A stretch of DNA of 64,000 bases, taken from assembly GCF_013415905.1 (NCBI RefSeq), contig NZ_CP058909.1, forward strand, positions 2,418,001 through 2,482,000. Direction: 5' to 3'. Below the pieces are notes generated by a model that worked only from the letters and a program-made list of their open reading frames with translations, ran no database searches and was not told the origin of the DNA. Position numbers and translations under genes: made by a program. This document shows positions 9,734-17,220 of this stretch, one piece after another (positions within the stretch are counted from its first letter, which is position 1; the number at the start of each line of letters is the position of its first letter). This stretch comes from Halosimplex pelagicum. GTDB taxonomy: Archaea > Halobacteriota > Halobacteria > Halobacteriales > Haloarculaceae.

Positions 9734-10083
9734 ACCCGGCTACGACGTAGCAGGCTCCCCGACCGTATGGCCGGCTCCAATTCGTCAAGCGGAGCCAACA
9801 GTCCGATGTAAGTATGGCAGAAGTGAACTATTCCTTCTGAGTAGTCATACTCAATATCCACTTCGTCGTTTGATTCGACGATACACTCAACGGCGAAGAG
9901 ATCGTAAGCCCGTTCACCATCACAGATTGAACAACCTTCATGCGGTCCGCGAAAGGCATCATCCAGTCCCGCGATCGTCTCCTGGACGCACGAGAGACAG
10001 AAGACACCAAGAAGACCTTCACCGCGAACGCCAACGACTGCCCGATAGCAGGCGTTCTCTGTTCCACATCGACAACAATCCAT
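9730..10083 (-). CDS. Cysteine-rich zinc-binding hypothetical protein
   Basis: I chose the internal ATG at 10083, giving 117 residues that begin MDCCRCGTENAC. An upstream extension on this strand is Ser/Leu-rich and unlike a real N-terminus. Cysteine pairs occur at the start (C3, C4, C6, C12), in the middle (FCLSCV) and at CSICD, suggesting two zinc sites. The rest is acidic with a hydrophobic C-terminal strand region. The partner is unknown; small zinc proteins often bind nucleic acid or other proteins. Confidence 0.65.
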   Translation of the reverse strand: MDCCRCGTENACYRAVVGVRGEGLLGVFCLSCVQETIAGLDDAFRGPHEGCSICDGERAYDLFAVECIVESNDEVDIEYDYSEGIVHFCHTYIGLLAPLDELEPAIRSGSLLRRSRV

Positions 10084-10150
10084 CCTTACTCGCGTATTCC
10101 CCACAGAGACACTTACTTCTTTAGGCGAGGGGTGCAAAGTAGAGAATAGA

Positions 10151-10282
10151 ATGAGCCGTTCACATAAAGCGGCAGCGCGAAGCAACAGCGATAGGTCGGG
10201 GTACTTCAACAAGCGCGTCTTCCTCGGGCTAGTCTTCGCTGTCGTTACGTACGCTACCTCCATGCTCGTCTTCCCCCTGTAA
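10151..10282 (+). CDS. Single-helix membrane miniprotein, 43 aa
   Basis: ATG to TAA encodes MSRSHKAAARSNSD, then a basic patch (FNKR), then one hydrophobic helix (VFLGLVFAVVTYATSMLVF). A T-rich box and a GGCGAGGGGTG segment lie about 30 bp upstream and loosely resemble the repeated promoter element. It is divergent from the zinc protein at 9730-10083. It is small, so the call rests on composition and promoter position. Confidence 0.5.
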   Translation: MSRSHKAAARSNSDRSGYFNKRVFLGLVFAVVTYATSMLVFPL

Positions 10283-10337
10283 TACAGAGGTACAGCGAAC
10301 ACTGATGCCGCTCCTTTCGGAGCCGACAACTTCGAGG

Positions 10338-10365
10338 GCCGTGGTGATGTTCACATCATCACGGC
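10338..10365. repeat. 28-bp near-perfect palindrome
   Basis: GCCGTGGTGATGT, a 2-nt centre, then ACATCATCACGGC form a 13-bp stem with one G-T wobble. A smaller hairpin (GCTCC-TTTC-GGAGC) lies about 30 bp upstream. The palindrome sits between the miniprotein and the HTH gene and could be a terminator or a protein-binding site. Confidence 0.5.
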
Positions 10366-10501
10366 TAGGAGCCCGTTCAACACGCTTGATGGCACGCTTC
10401 TGCGGCCTTGCAGAATTCTCTCCATCTGTGTGGGTGATGGGTAGCTTGTAGCTGGTTACTGGATGAGTATGGCTCTACCGACCACCCCAACACTTATGGA
10501 T

Positions 10502-10547
10502 CGAGACCAATACTGTCTCGGTATGGAACGAGACAAATACCGTCTCG
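10502..10547. promoter_or_regulatory. Tandem dyads at the start of the HTH gene
   Basis: Two copies of CGAGAC-N7-GTCTCG, at 10502-10520 and 10529-10547, lie in a 27-bp tandem repeat that begins TATGGA each time. The first dyad lies between a TATA-like ACTTATGG and the ATG at 10523. The second falls over codons 3-9. The layout suggests an operator for autoregulation, although the repeat also encodes the similar peptides MDRDQYCLG and MERDKYRLA. Confidence 0.5.
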
Positions 10548-11653
10548 CCGAACTCGAAGAGACAAACCACCTACTCGCGACCCTCGGCGACCTGAACCTT
10601 GACACGGAAGCCCTCCTCATAGCCATCCACGCCGCCGACGACGAACTCACCAAAGAATGGAAATCCCAAGGCGCACTTCAGCAATGGAAGGGCCAACGCA
10701 ACTCCCCAGCGGTCGAACTTGTGAACGATATCGTCGAACATACAAGCGAATCCTGGTGGGTTCGGTACAACCCGAACACTGGTGACGAGCCCACTATCAG
10801 AGTCCATTGGAAAGCACTATCGAGGATAGAAGCCACAGAAGACCTCCTCGCGGAGATAGCTGATGGCGAGGACCGCAAAACGGACCTCATCGAATCCGCT
10901 ATCGCTGATACGATATATACCGTCGGAAAACGAGTGGTTGAGTCCCGCTATACTGAACGGGAATTCCTCGCATTCCATCTCGGCACCTCATACTCCGTCG
11001 ACCAAACCGCCTCGATCATGACTCAGATCCTCGACTCCGACCAATCCTCGGGGGCTGTACGAAAGTACCAAAGCCGGGCAGCTGACAAACTGAAGTTAGC
11101 ACACGCCACACTTGACGTGATGCGTAGCCCAGAACCCAAGCAAGTCTCCGAACTACCATCCCTCGAAGCACGGCTCGAATCGCCACTCGATGATGAAACG
11201 AAAACCGCTCTGATAGAGGGACTGCACCGTAAGATCTACTTCACCGACAAACACAGTAGAACTAACGTAACTGCATCCCCTACCGAGAACATCACCCTGG
11301 ATTTCAATTTCATGGGTGACCAAATCGAGTCCTTCATCCATATAGACACAGCAGAAATCGACCGGACAGTCTACGTAGACGAAATACACGACGGGAACAT
11401 CTCCAATGTTGAGCGGGCATCTTCCGGGAAAGAACTCACCTCGCTTGCAGACCTCTCTGCTAGCAGTGCTGCACTTGTTGACGACATCCACGACATCCTC
11501 GACGAATTATTCCCACCACAACCGCAGCAGAGTATGGTTTTCTCCGGTACCGAGTCAGGTTGGACATCAACACAGGCGTTAGCTGACAGCAACGAAGGGG
11601 GTGGTGTCATCTCGTTCATCGCATTCATCGATATGCCAAAAGCTCTCCACTGA
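10523..11653 (+). CDS. Predicted HTH transcriptional regulator (sigma-region-4-like centre)
   Basis: The protein has 376 residues from ATG 10523; in-frame ATGs at 10463 and 10496 are alternatives. The central part (YTEREFLAFHLG, then SVDQTASIMTQI, then SSGAVRKYQSRAADKLKLA) has the length and pattern of a sigma region 4 or LuxR-type helix-turn-helix. The C-terminal 150 residues are a beta-rich domain of unknown role (ITLDFNFMGDQIESFIHI). Tandem palindromes overlap the start, which suggests that it binds its own promoter. The role as a regulator is inferred. Confidence 0.65.
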   Translation: MERDKYRLAELEETNHLLATLGDLNLDTEALLIAIHAADDELTKEWKSQGALQQWKGQRNSPAVELVNDIVEHTSESWWVRYNPNTGDEPTIRVHWKALSRIEATEDLLAEIADGEDRKTDLIESAIADTIYTVGKRVVESRYTEREFLAFHLGTSYSVDQTASIMTQILDSDQSSGAVRKYQSRAADKLKLAHATLDVMRSPEPKQVSELPSLEARLESPLDDETKTALIEGLHRKIYFTDKHSRTNVTASPTENITLDFNFMGDQIESFIHIDTAEIDRTVYVDEIHDGNISNVERASSGKELTSLADLSASSAALVDDIHDILDELFPPQPQQSMVFSGTESGWTSTQALADSNEGGGVISFIAFIDMPKALH

Positions 11654-11705
11654 CTACCACTACCCGGAACAGCACCACTACTTTGACGGGAAGGGAGCCG
11701 CCGAG

Positions 11706-11731
11706 GGTTTGTATTCACCGTTGAGGGTGAG
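11706..11731 (+). promoter_or_regulatory. Repeated promoter element, copy 2
   Basis: GGTTTGTATTCACCG is followed by GAGGGTGAG, and the ATG at 11732 comes immediately after. The T box begins 24 bp before the start, which fits a leaderless transcript. Confidence 0.65.
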
Positions 11732-12058
11732 ATGAAGTCAGTAGAAACACCGGAAGAGGAGTTCAGTCACTGGTATGACGAAGAACTCCACCAACCAATT
11801 CAGCCCGAGGAGTACCGCGAGGCGCTAATCAACGAGATGGAACTGCAGACCGGCGACACGTACGAAGTCGACGGTGAGGCTCACCAAGTCCACACCGTAG
11901 ATGCGTTTTCGGGGACCCTCGTCGTCCACGACCCGACGTGCAACAACCCGCAGGACGCGCGAGCCGGAACATGGGAAGCCTCGATCCTGGATCTCTACGC
12001 GGATTGGAGACAAGGTAAGGCTGTCCCAGCGAAGATGAAAGTCGTCTCCGATGCCTGA
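11732..12058 (+). CDS. Hypothetical acidic protein, 108 aa
   Basis: This is the first gene of a tightly packed operon that runs to 14005, directly behind a repeated promoter element. After a charged helical N-terminus, the core (GDTYEVDGEAHQVHTVD, then GTLVVHD) looks like a small beta barrel. It overlaps the next gene by 8 bp, indicating coupled translation. No family recognised. Confidence 0.75.
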   Translation: MKSVETPEEEFSHWYDEELHQPIQPEEYREALINEMELQTGDTYEVDGEAHQVHTVDAFSGTLVVHDPTCNNPQDARAGTWEASILDLYADWRQGKAVPAKMKVVSDA

Positions 12059-12533
12059 CGAACAGCTCCCCCACCGACGGTCCAGTTCCCGGCGAACCCA
12101 CCTCACCAAGACACACGCCGTTCACCGCGTCGAAGACGGCGAGTACGAACAAGACATCACGGAGTCCGCCGATCCGAACGAGGTGCTGGCGTTCCTGCAG
12201 AGCCTCGTTCAGTGGTACGAGTCCGACGTCGACAAGCCAGAAGAGTTGTTCCTACACGCGGAAGTCGAGGACAGCGGGTACGTCTATGTTCGTGACCGGC
12301 AGGGCGGCGAATGGGTGATGTGGTCGGTCAACGAGTGGGTCGCCCCGAAACCCGGTGTCGATGTCGATGCGTGGAACAAGAACGGCAAGGACGCCCTCGA
12401 GGACGAGGGCACCGGTATCAACGAACCGGTCATCCGCACTATCATCAACGCGATCGTCTTGGCCTACGAGGAGCCGAGCACCATCCAGGAGCGATTCGAC
12501 CGAGTACAGGTCGAATCATGCAGTTCAAACTGA
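12051..12533 (+). CDS. Hypothetical acidic protein, 160 aa
   Basis: The second gene of the operon starts inside the end of the previous gene. Residues 1-22 are basic and low in complexity. The body contains DPNEVLAFLQSLVQWYESD, then a beta segment (SGYVYVRDRQGGEWVMWSV) and a C-terminal helix. An ATG for the next gene lies 16 bp before its stop. Function unknown. Confidence 0.7.
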   Translation: MPDEQLPHRRSSSRRTHLTKTHAVHRVEDGEYEQDITESADPNEVLAFLQSLVQWYESDVDKPEELFLHAEVEDSGYVYVRDRQGGEWVMWSVNEWVAPKPGVDVDAWNKNGKDALEDEGTGINEPVIRTIINAIVLAYEEPSTIQERFDRVQVESCSSN

Positions 12534-12871
12534 CCATGAACGGAAGCAAACTCACACAGTACTCGGACGTAGAGGAATTCAAGCAAGCGGTCGAAGAGGC
12601 CGACGACAGCACCCTCCAAGTCTCACATGATATCAAGGGGACGCCAATGGGGTGTACGGTCGAGAACCTCATCGAGTGCATGGAGAGCTTCAACGAACCG
12701 ATGATCGTCGTGACGAACCGGACGGACGCGCCGATCCCGATCGGGGCCAGTTTCGGGGTCGAGCACCTCCACGGTTTCGCTGACCTCATCGAAACGCTCG
12801 GGACCAGCTGCATCGAGGACGTCGAAAAAGTCGAAGGCGGGTCGCTGGAAGTCGGCTATCACTTCGACTAA
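12518..12871 (+). CDS. Hypothetical protein, 117 aa
   Basis: I chose ATG 12518, giving MQFKLTMNGSKLTQ; longer readings of this frame cross the preceding gene and are Arg-rich. The protein alternates short strands and helices (VEEFKQAVEEAD, VENLIECMESF, PMIVVTNRTDAPI). It overlaps the previous gene by 16 bp. No recognised domain. Confidence 0.7.
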   Translation: MQFKLTMNGSKLTQYSDVEEFKQAVEEADDSTLQVSHDIKGTPMGCTVENLIECMESFNEPMIVVTNRTDAPIPIGASFGVEHLHGFADLIETLGTSCIEDVEKVEGGSLEVGYHFD

Positions 12872-12898
12872 CCCCCGTGAACAAGTGAGTGAAAGCAG

Positions 12899-13273
12899 AT
12901 GACCGACGCTGAAACAGTCACCGTCCGAATCTGGCGTGGTCGGCACAACGACCAGGAGGGCGACCCTGACGAGACGCACGAAGTGGAACTTCACGACGGA
13001 GACCGCTGGAACGCTGACACCATCCAGTTGAACGACAGTATTCGAGACGTGGGCTGGCTGGCGTTCGATGTCGTCGATCTACCGGAGAGTATCGACGAAG
13101 TGACGCTGTTCGTCCACGCGAGCGACTCGTTCCACGAGCCGGAACCGCTGAACACGCGAGCTGTCGAGCGAGGACTGGTCTTCGATGGGCGTCCGTACAA
13201 GCCCGGCATCAACGCACCGTGCTTTCGGTTAGAGGGCACCGTGAAGTTCCACGTTGCGAGAGACGCGAGGTAA
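12899..13273 (+). CDS. Hypothetical beta-rich protein, 124 aa
   Basis: The gene starts 27 bp after the previous stop. The sequence (VTVRIWRGRHN, VGWLAFDVVDLP, EVTLFVHASD, FRLEGTVKFHVAR) suggests a compact beta sandwich. One conserved-looking Cys (APCFRLEG) is near the end. It belongs to the operon that begins at 11732. Function unknown. Confidence 0.7.
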   Translation: MTDAETVTVRIWRGRHNDQEGDPDETHEVELHDGDRWNADTIQLNDSIRDVGWLAFDVVDLPESIDEVTLFVHASDSFHEPEPLNTRAVERGLVFDGRPYKPGINAPCFRLEGTVKFHVARDAR

Positions 13274-13279
13274 CTACAG

Positions 13280-14005
13280 ATGGCGAGAACACGAACACTC
13301 GGCGATTTCGGAGCGGACGGAGAACAGGACGGACTACCTTCGACGCCTGCGGACTTACCGGATCTTGACGAGATCCCACCAGTCAGAGCGGATCACGAGC
13401 GGCTCCTCGGCGTCAGTACTGACCGGACGGTACTGTACCACCGACCCAGTCACGAACTCTGGAAGTACGACGCCGACGTCTTCGCAGAGACGGGCGAGTT
13501 CAAGGTGGTGGAACAGTCGAACACAGCAATGGGAACACCTGAGTTCAAGGAGTTCGCTGACCAGATTCGAGAGAGCGACTGGTTAGCGACGACGCAGTAC
13601 AGCGATATCTTCTTCGGTGAAACGCACCCGGACCAGTATCCCGAGGAACTGCCAGCGCCCATCGACCAGGGAGAAAACGACCGTGCTGGTGAACGGCTAC
13701 TCGGCGTCGATTCGCGGGGAATCGGCCACTACGAAGTCTACGAAGTCGATATTCCGTACATTCGGCGATACGTCCCATTCCGTGGAGATGAGATCGTCCA
13801 CTGGGACCCGAATTACTACGGATACGTGACCCCAGAACGCGGGTTAGCGCAGCGCCGAATCGCGCAGTACATCATCACGACAGAAGTCGAGTGCCACGGC
13901 TGGATGCGACTCTCCGAATACGGACAGTCGCTGACAGCCGCACTTCTCGAAGAGCTTACGCCGGTCCGCGAACTGCTCGAAGACGGCCCGGTAATCCCCG
14001 AGTGA
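13280..14005 (+). CDS. Hypothetical protein, 241 aa, with an internal repeat
   Basis: This is the last gene of the operon, 6 bp after the preceding stop. Two segments resemble each other: HERLLGVSTDRTVLYH near residue 40 and GERLLGVDSRGIGHYE near residue 137, so the protein probably arose by internal duplication. The C-terminal third is helical (EVECHGWMRLSEYGQS). No catalytic motif was recognised. Confidence 0.75.
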   Translation: MARTRTLGDFGADGEQDGLPSTPADLPDLDEIPPVRADHERLLGVSTDRTVLYHRPSHELWKYDADVFAETGEFKVVEQSNTAMGTPEFKEFADQIRESDWLATTQYSDIFFGETHPDQYPEELPAPIDQGENDRAGERLLGVDSRGIGHYEVYEVDIPYIRRYVPFRGDEIVHWDPNYYGYVTPERGLAQRRIAQYIITTEVECHGWMRLSEYGQSLTAALLEELTPVRELLEDGPVIPE

Positions 14006-14018
14006 GAGCCAGAGTGAA

Positions 14019-14045
14019 GGTTTTTACTGGTGCGAGGGGAAGTGA
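14019..14045 (+). promoter_or_regulatory. Repeated promoter element, copy 3 (weak match)
   Basis: GGTTTTTACTGG is followed by GCGAGGGGAAGTGA. The T box and the G-rich right half match the family, but the left dyad arm is poor. The next clear ATG is 96 bp further on, which would leave an untranslated leader. Confidence 0.4.
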
Positions 14046-14116
14046 ACATCGGAGTAGAGAGTAGCTGTATCAGGAAGAAACAGCAGACGACGGCCGTCAA
14101 CAACGGAGTTGCTACA

Positions 14117-14356
14117 ATGGGCTATCACACGACATCAGGAACAGACGACGAACGAACCGTATCCGAAGGAGACAGCGTCATCTTCTCCGGTACGGGATAC
14201 CGAACTGAGGGAGAGGTCACAAAGAAATACGACGACGGCAGTTTCATGGTCGAATGGACGTCGAACGGCGAGGAACGTGGTCAGATCTTCCGTCCGAAAG
14301 TTTTCGACCGAAGTGCCTTCGTCGAGCACGAGCCGAAAGAAGAACAGACAGAATGA
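14117..14356 (+). CDS. Small KOW/Tudor-like barrel protein, 79 aa
   Basis: I prefer ATG 14117 (MGYHTTSGTDDE); a GTG at 14030 would add 29 residues but lies inside the promoter element. The pattern VSEGDSVIFSGTGYRTEGEV, then DDGSFMVEWTSNGEERG resembles small SH3-like barrels such as KOW or hypervirulence-associated Tudor domains. It overlaps the next gene by 4 bp (ATGA). Binding partner unknown. Confidence 0.65.
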   Translation: MGYHTTSGTDDERTVSEGDSVIFSGTGYRTEGEVTKKYDDGSFMVEWTSNGEERGQIFRPKVFDRSAFVEHEPKEEQTE

Positions 14357-14934
14357 GAGATACGGTTCTCACTTGGGAAGGCGGAGCCCCATCCGACGAC
14401 GAGCGAGGCCTGGTGAAGCAACGAGTGATCGCCCTGGACTACGCGGATAACCCGAACACGGAACTGGTCCACCAGCTCATCAAGCACGGCAAGGGAGGCA
14501 GTGCTGACCCGTCCTTCGAAACGGAGTTCATACTAACAGTTTCACCGCACACTCCGCCGCGAGGGAAAACCGAACGGTTCCCTGAAGGCGACACGATCAC
14601 ACTATCTGAGTGGTTGACCCGGCCATACGGAAACCCCGATAAGAAGGTCGCGCACGAAGTGCGGTTGAACGTTCTCGGGAGCGAGACGGGATACGCGACC
14701 GTCGCAGTAGAACGACGTCGTGCCGACCCAGAGCGGCCATCCCCAAACGCTGAGTGGAGAGTCGATTCAGAATTCACGGTCGTCGAGGAGTACCAGTTCT
14801 CTGTGGGTTCCCGTAAGCCGGAGCCAGCATCTCAACCCGCCGAGCAGCAACACACAGACGGGCGAGAAGGGAATCCTGAGAACGTCGGCGTCGAGGCTGA
14901 CCTCGAAGCGAAGATGCCCGACTCGCTACAGTAA
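14353..14934 (+). CDS. Hypothetical acidic protein, 193 aa
   Basis: The start ATG overlaps the previous stop as ATGA, giving MRDTVLTWEGGAPSD. The core up to about residue 140 mixes strands and helices (EFILTVSPHTPP, VRLNVLGSETGYATVAVERR). The last 50 residues are a low-complexity acidic tail. Function unknown. Confidence 0.7.
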   Translation: MRDTVLTWEGGAPSDDERGLVKQRVIALDYADNPNTELVHQLIKHGKGGSADPSFETEFILTVSPHTPPRGKTERFPEGDTITLSEWLTRPYGNPDKKVAHEVRLNVLGSETGYATVAVERRRADPERPSPNAEWRVDSEFTVVEEYQFSVGSRKPEPASQPAEQQHTDGREGNPENVGVEADLEAKMPDSLQ

Positions 14935-14971
14935 CCGAGACTATATTGCGCTGAATTGAATACTACCACCA

Positions 14972-15535
14972 ATGGCAGGACGCACTCATCACGAAAACGG
15001 AGCAAACGGGTTCGAGCCGCCAGACTCGATAACGATCGTACTGATCGCAGCAGTGGCGAAGAACGGCGTCATCGGTGACAGTGGCGAAATCCCGTGGTAC
15101 TACCCCGAGGATCTGGCCCACTTCAAGCAGGTGACGACAGGCCACCCTGTCATCATGGGCCGGAAAACCTTCGAGAACATCCAGTCCGACTTGGGAGGCC
15201 CACTTCCGAACCGGACGACAGTGGTACTCTCCCGGCAATCGAGTATCAACGCCAGTGATGAAGTGATTCATGCTGGAAGCCTGGAAGAAGCGTTTCGGGA
15301 GGCGGCGGCTGATGCTCAGAATCGAGGCGTCGACGAGGTGTACGTAGCTGGAGGTGGAGCGATCTACGAAGCGTCACTCCCGTACGCCGAGAAGATGGTT
15401 CTCACGGAACTCGGTGATCCGTATCCAGGCGACGTAGAGTTCCCTTCGTGGAGTGCCGATGAATGGTCAGAAGTTGACCGGGATTCGCGCAGCGAACTCT
15501 CGTTTGTCACCTACCACCGCCAACCATCAGAGTAG
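14972..15535 (+). CDS. folA: Dihydrofolate reductase
   Basis: The protein has 187 residues, with a 20-residue extension before the fold. TIVLIAAVAKNGVIG, then EIPWYYPEDLAHFKQ (acidic catalytic residue D47), then GHPVIMGRKTFENI and VYVAGGGAIYEASLP are the standard DHFR segments. It reduces dihydrofolate to tetrahydrofolate with NADPH and supports thymidylate and purine synthesis. Large phages and viruses often carry it. A TATA-like ACTATATTG lies about 25-30 bp upstream. No thymidylate synthase is visible in this window. Confidence 0.93.
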   Translation: MAGRTHHENGANGFEPPDSITIVLIAAVAKNGVIGDSGEIPWYYPEDLAHFKQVTTGHPVIMGRKTFENIQSDLGGPLPNRTTVVLSRQSSINASDEVIHAGSLEEAFREAAADAQNRGVDEVYVAGGGAIYEASLPYAEKMVLTELGDPYPGDVEFPSWSADEWSEVDRDSRSELSFVTYHRQPSE

Positions 15536-15540
15536 AAACA

Positions 15541-16527
15541 ATGGCAGAAGAAACAGTCAACAGTAAGCAGAACAACGGCCCTGAGCAGTCTCGCCTCTCT
15601 GGAAGCCGGCAGGCCAACAGTCGCGAACTCGGCACTGAATGCGACGTCGAATCCTGTGACGAGCGCGTGGTCGGCCTCGACGATGGCTGGGAGTACGAAC
15701 GAGGAGTAGTGTGTTCCTCGTGCATCGAGTTCCGGCAGCAGCACCACCACTGGCCGGACGAAGATGTCGAGACCTGCCGTGAGTGTATTCTCGATGACGG
15801 CGGAGCCGTTCACGACTGTCCCGAAACCAGCATCGACGTGTTGCTCCGGCCCGGAGACAACTGCCCGAACTGCGAATTCGAGTTAGCCGCGACGGACGGC
15901 GGGCAGCAAGCGAGCGGTGTTGATCGCGAGACACCCACCGGTATGGAAGCATGGGAAGACTGGATGCGTGAGCACGGAATCGTCGGGCACGGTGGCCGTC
16001 ACAAGAACGAGAACCGAACCGTCTGGGCGCTCGACGTCCCCGAAGATACCGAGGTCCGCGTGAACCTGACAGTCACACTTCCGAACGGTGAGACGGTCAC
16101 CTGGGGCGGGTCAAATATGCCTGGACGGTACGAACTCGTCCAGAAGACTGGCGACCTCGAAGACCAGCACGAACAGACACCACAGGACGAGTGGGAAGAA
16201 CACAACGAATCGTTCACCTACGAGCCGCCGCAGAAGCCGCCGGAAGCATGGTCGTCCAGCGAGTATCAGGAACTCTACGATCGCGTCATCAGTCGCCGCA
16301 CCGAGTGGTTCTGTGACGAGTGCTCGGGACGTGGCCCGATAAGGACCCTCAAGAAGGCTCGTCGCCACGTAGAGAAGCAGCACGGCTCCGACTTGGTTGA
16401 GAAGCACGCACCTAACGAAGACGAACTTGAGACAGCGACCGACGGCGGTAAGTCCTCGAAGACAGAAAAACATGAGAGCGAGAACCACGGTCTTGCGGAG
16501 TTCTCAGGAGGTGAGCAAGATGCGTAA
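15541..16527 (+). CDS. Multi-zinc-finger hypothetical protein, 328 aa
   Basis: The gene starts 5 bp after folA. The N-terminal half has several cysteine pairs (CDVESC, CSSC, CREC, CPNCEF) suggesting two zinc ribbons. A central beta domain follows (DTEVRVNLTVTLPNGETVTW). Near the C-terminus WFCDECSGRG and HVEKQH form a C2H2-type finger. The N-terminus is low in complexity. It may bind nucleic acid. It overlaps the next gene by 8 bp. Confidence 0.7.
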   Translation: MAEETVNSKQNNGPEQSRLSGSRQANSRELGTECDVESCDERVVGLDDGWEYERGVVCSSCIEFRQQHHHWPDEDVETCRECILDDGGAVHDCPETSIDVLLRPGDNCPNCEFELAATDGGQQASGVDRETPTGMEAWEDWMREHGIVGHGGRHKNENRTVWALDVPEDTEVRVNLTVTLPNGETVTWGGSNMPGRYELVQKTGDLEDQHEQTPQDEWEEHNESFTYEPPQKPPEAWSSSEYQELYDRVISRRTEWFCDECSGRGPIRTLKKARRHVEKQHGSDLVEKHAPNEDELETATDGGKSSKTEKHESENHGLAEFSGGEQDA

Positions 16528-16672
16528 CCGGCCGGCCGATCCATCGATACCCGTCAACGCCGACACGCCCAGCGACTTCAACGCACAGGCCGTCGTTGAA
16601 CGGTGGGAAAAGATCCAAGAGCAGGGGCATCCACTCGGTCCGAACAGCTCTGGGAAGGTTGCCGATGAGTAA
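16520..16672 (+). CDS. Small hypothetical protein, 50 aa
   Basis: ATG 16520 starts inside the end of the previous gene and the frame ends 8 bp into the next one. The peptide begins MRNRPADPSIPVNAD and has one amphipathic helix (AQAVVERWEKIQEQ). The tight overlaps on both sides support translation. Function unknown. Confidence 0.55.
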   Translation: MRNRPADPSIPVNADTPSDFNAQAVVERWEKIQEQGHPLGPNSSGKVADE

Positions 16673-17075
16673 TCAAACCGATACCGACACCGACCGATGT
16701 GACACCTGTGAAGAGAACGAACCACTCCCCGCGATCTCAGAGTGTAGAGAGTGTGTGAACGCCGGTTTACCTGATGGGTTCGAGTTACCAGAGGGTACGC
16801 GGGAAAAGGCGGAACAGGCACTCGATGCAGGTGCTGACCATCAGTTCGTTGAGTCAGACCTTCCAGAACTAGCCACAGAAGATGTACTTCATCTCCAGCG
16901 TCAGTATAATCTCCACGGCCGAGAGCGCGTCGTTGGATGGCTACGCGCAAAAGTAGCCCTTCCGACAAGGCTGGAACTCGCTCAACTGAACGGCAAGGAC
17001 GTAGACGAGGAGGCCTACTACGAATGGGTCGCTGACCAGTACGTAGATGCAGACGCTGCTCAAACAGAGCCATGA
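16665..17075 (+). CDS. Zinc-ribbon hypothetical protein, 136 aa
   Basis: The gene starts within the end of the preceding one. A zinc ribbon is formed by C12, C15, C27 and C30 (CDTC, CREC). The remainder is helical (ATEDVLHLQRQYNLHGRERVVGWLRAK) and ends in an acidic tail. It closes the group that starts with folA. Confidence 0.7.
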   Translation: MSNQTDTDTDRCDTCEENEPLPAISECRECVNAGLPDGFELPEGTREKAEQALDAGADHQFVESDLPELATEDVLHLQRQYNLHGRERVVGWLRAKVALPTRLELAQLNGKDVDEEAYYEWVADQYVDADAAQTEP

Positions 17076-17179
17076 CAGAAAACAAGAGCCTCTCAAAAGA
17101 CATCCGTTCCTGAACGGTTTCATAGACGCCACTTCTCTTGAGGAGTATACTGCTATTGAGTGGCTCCGCTATTCTGGTA

Positions 17180-17210
17180 GGTTTTTTCCTCCCGAGGCAG
17201 CTTGAAGGAG
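17180..17210 (+). promoter_or_regulatory. Repeated promoter element, copy 4
   Basis: GGTTTTTTCCTCCCGAGGC is followed by CTTGAAGGAG. The T box begins 39 bp before the ATG at 17221. Confidence 0.55.
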
Positions 17211-17220
17211 TTCGGTTCGG

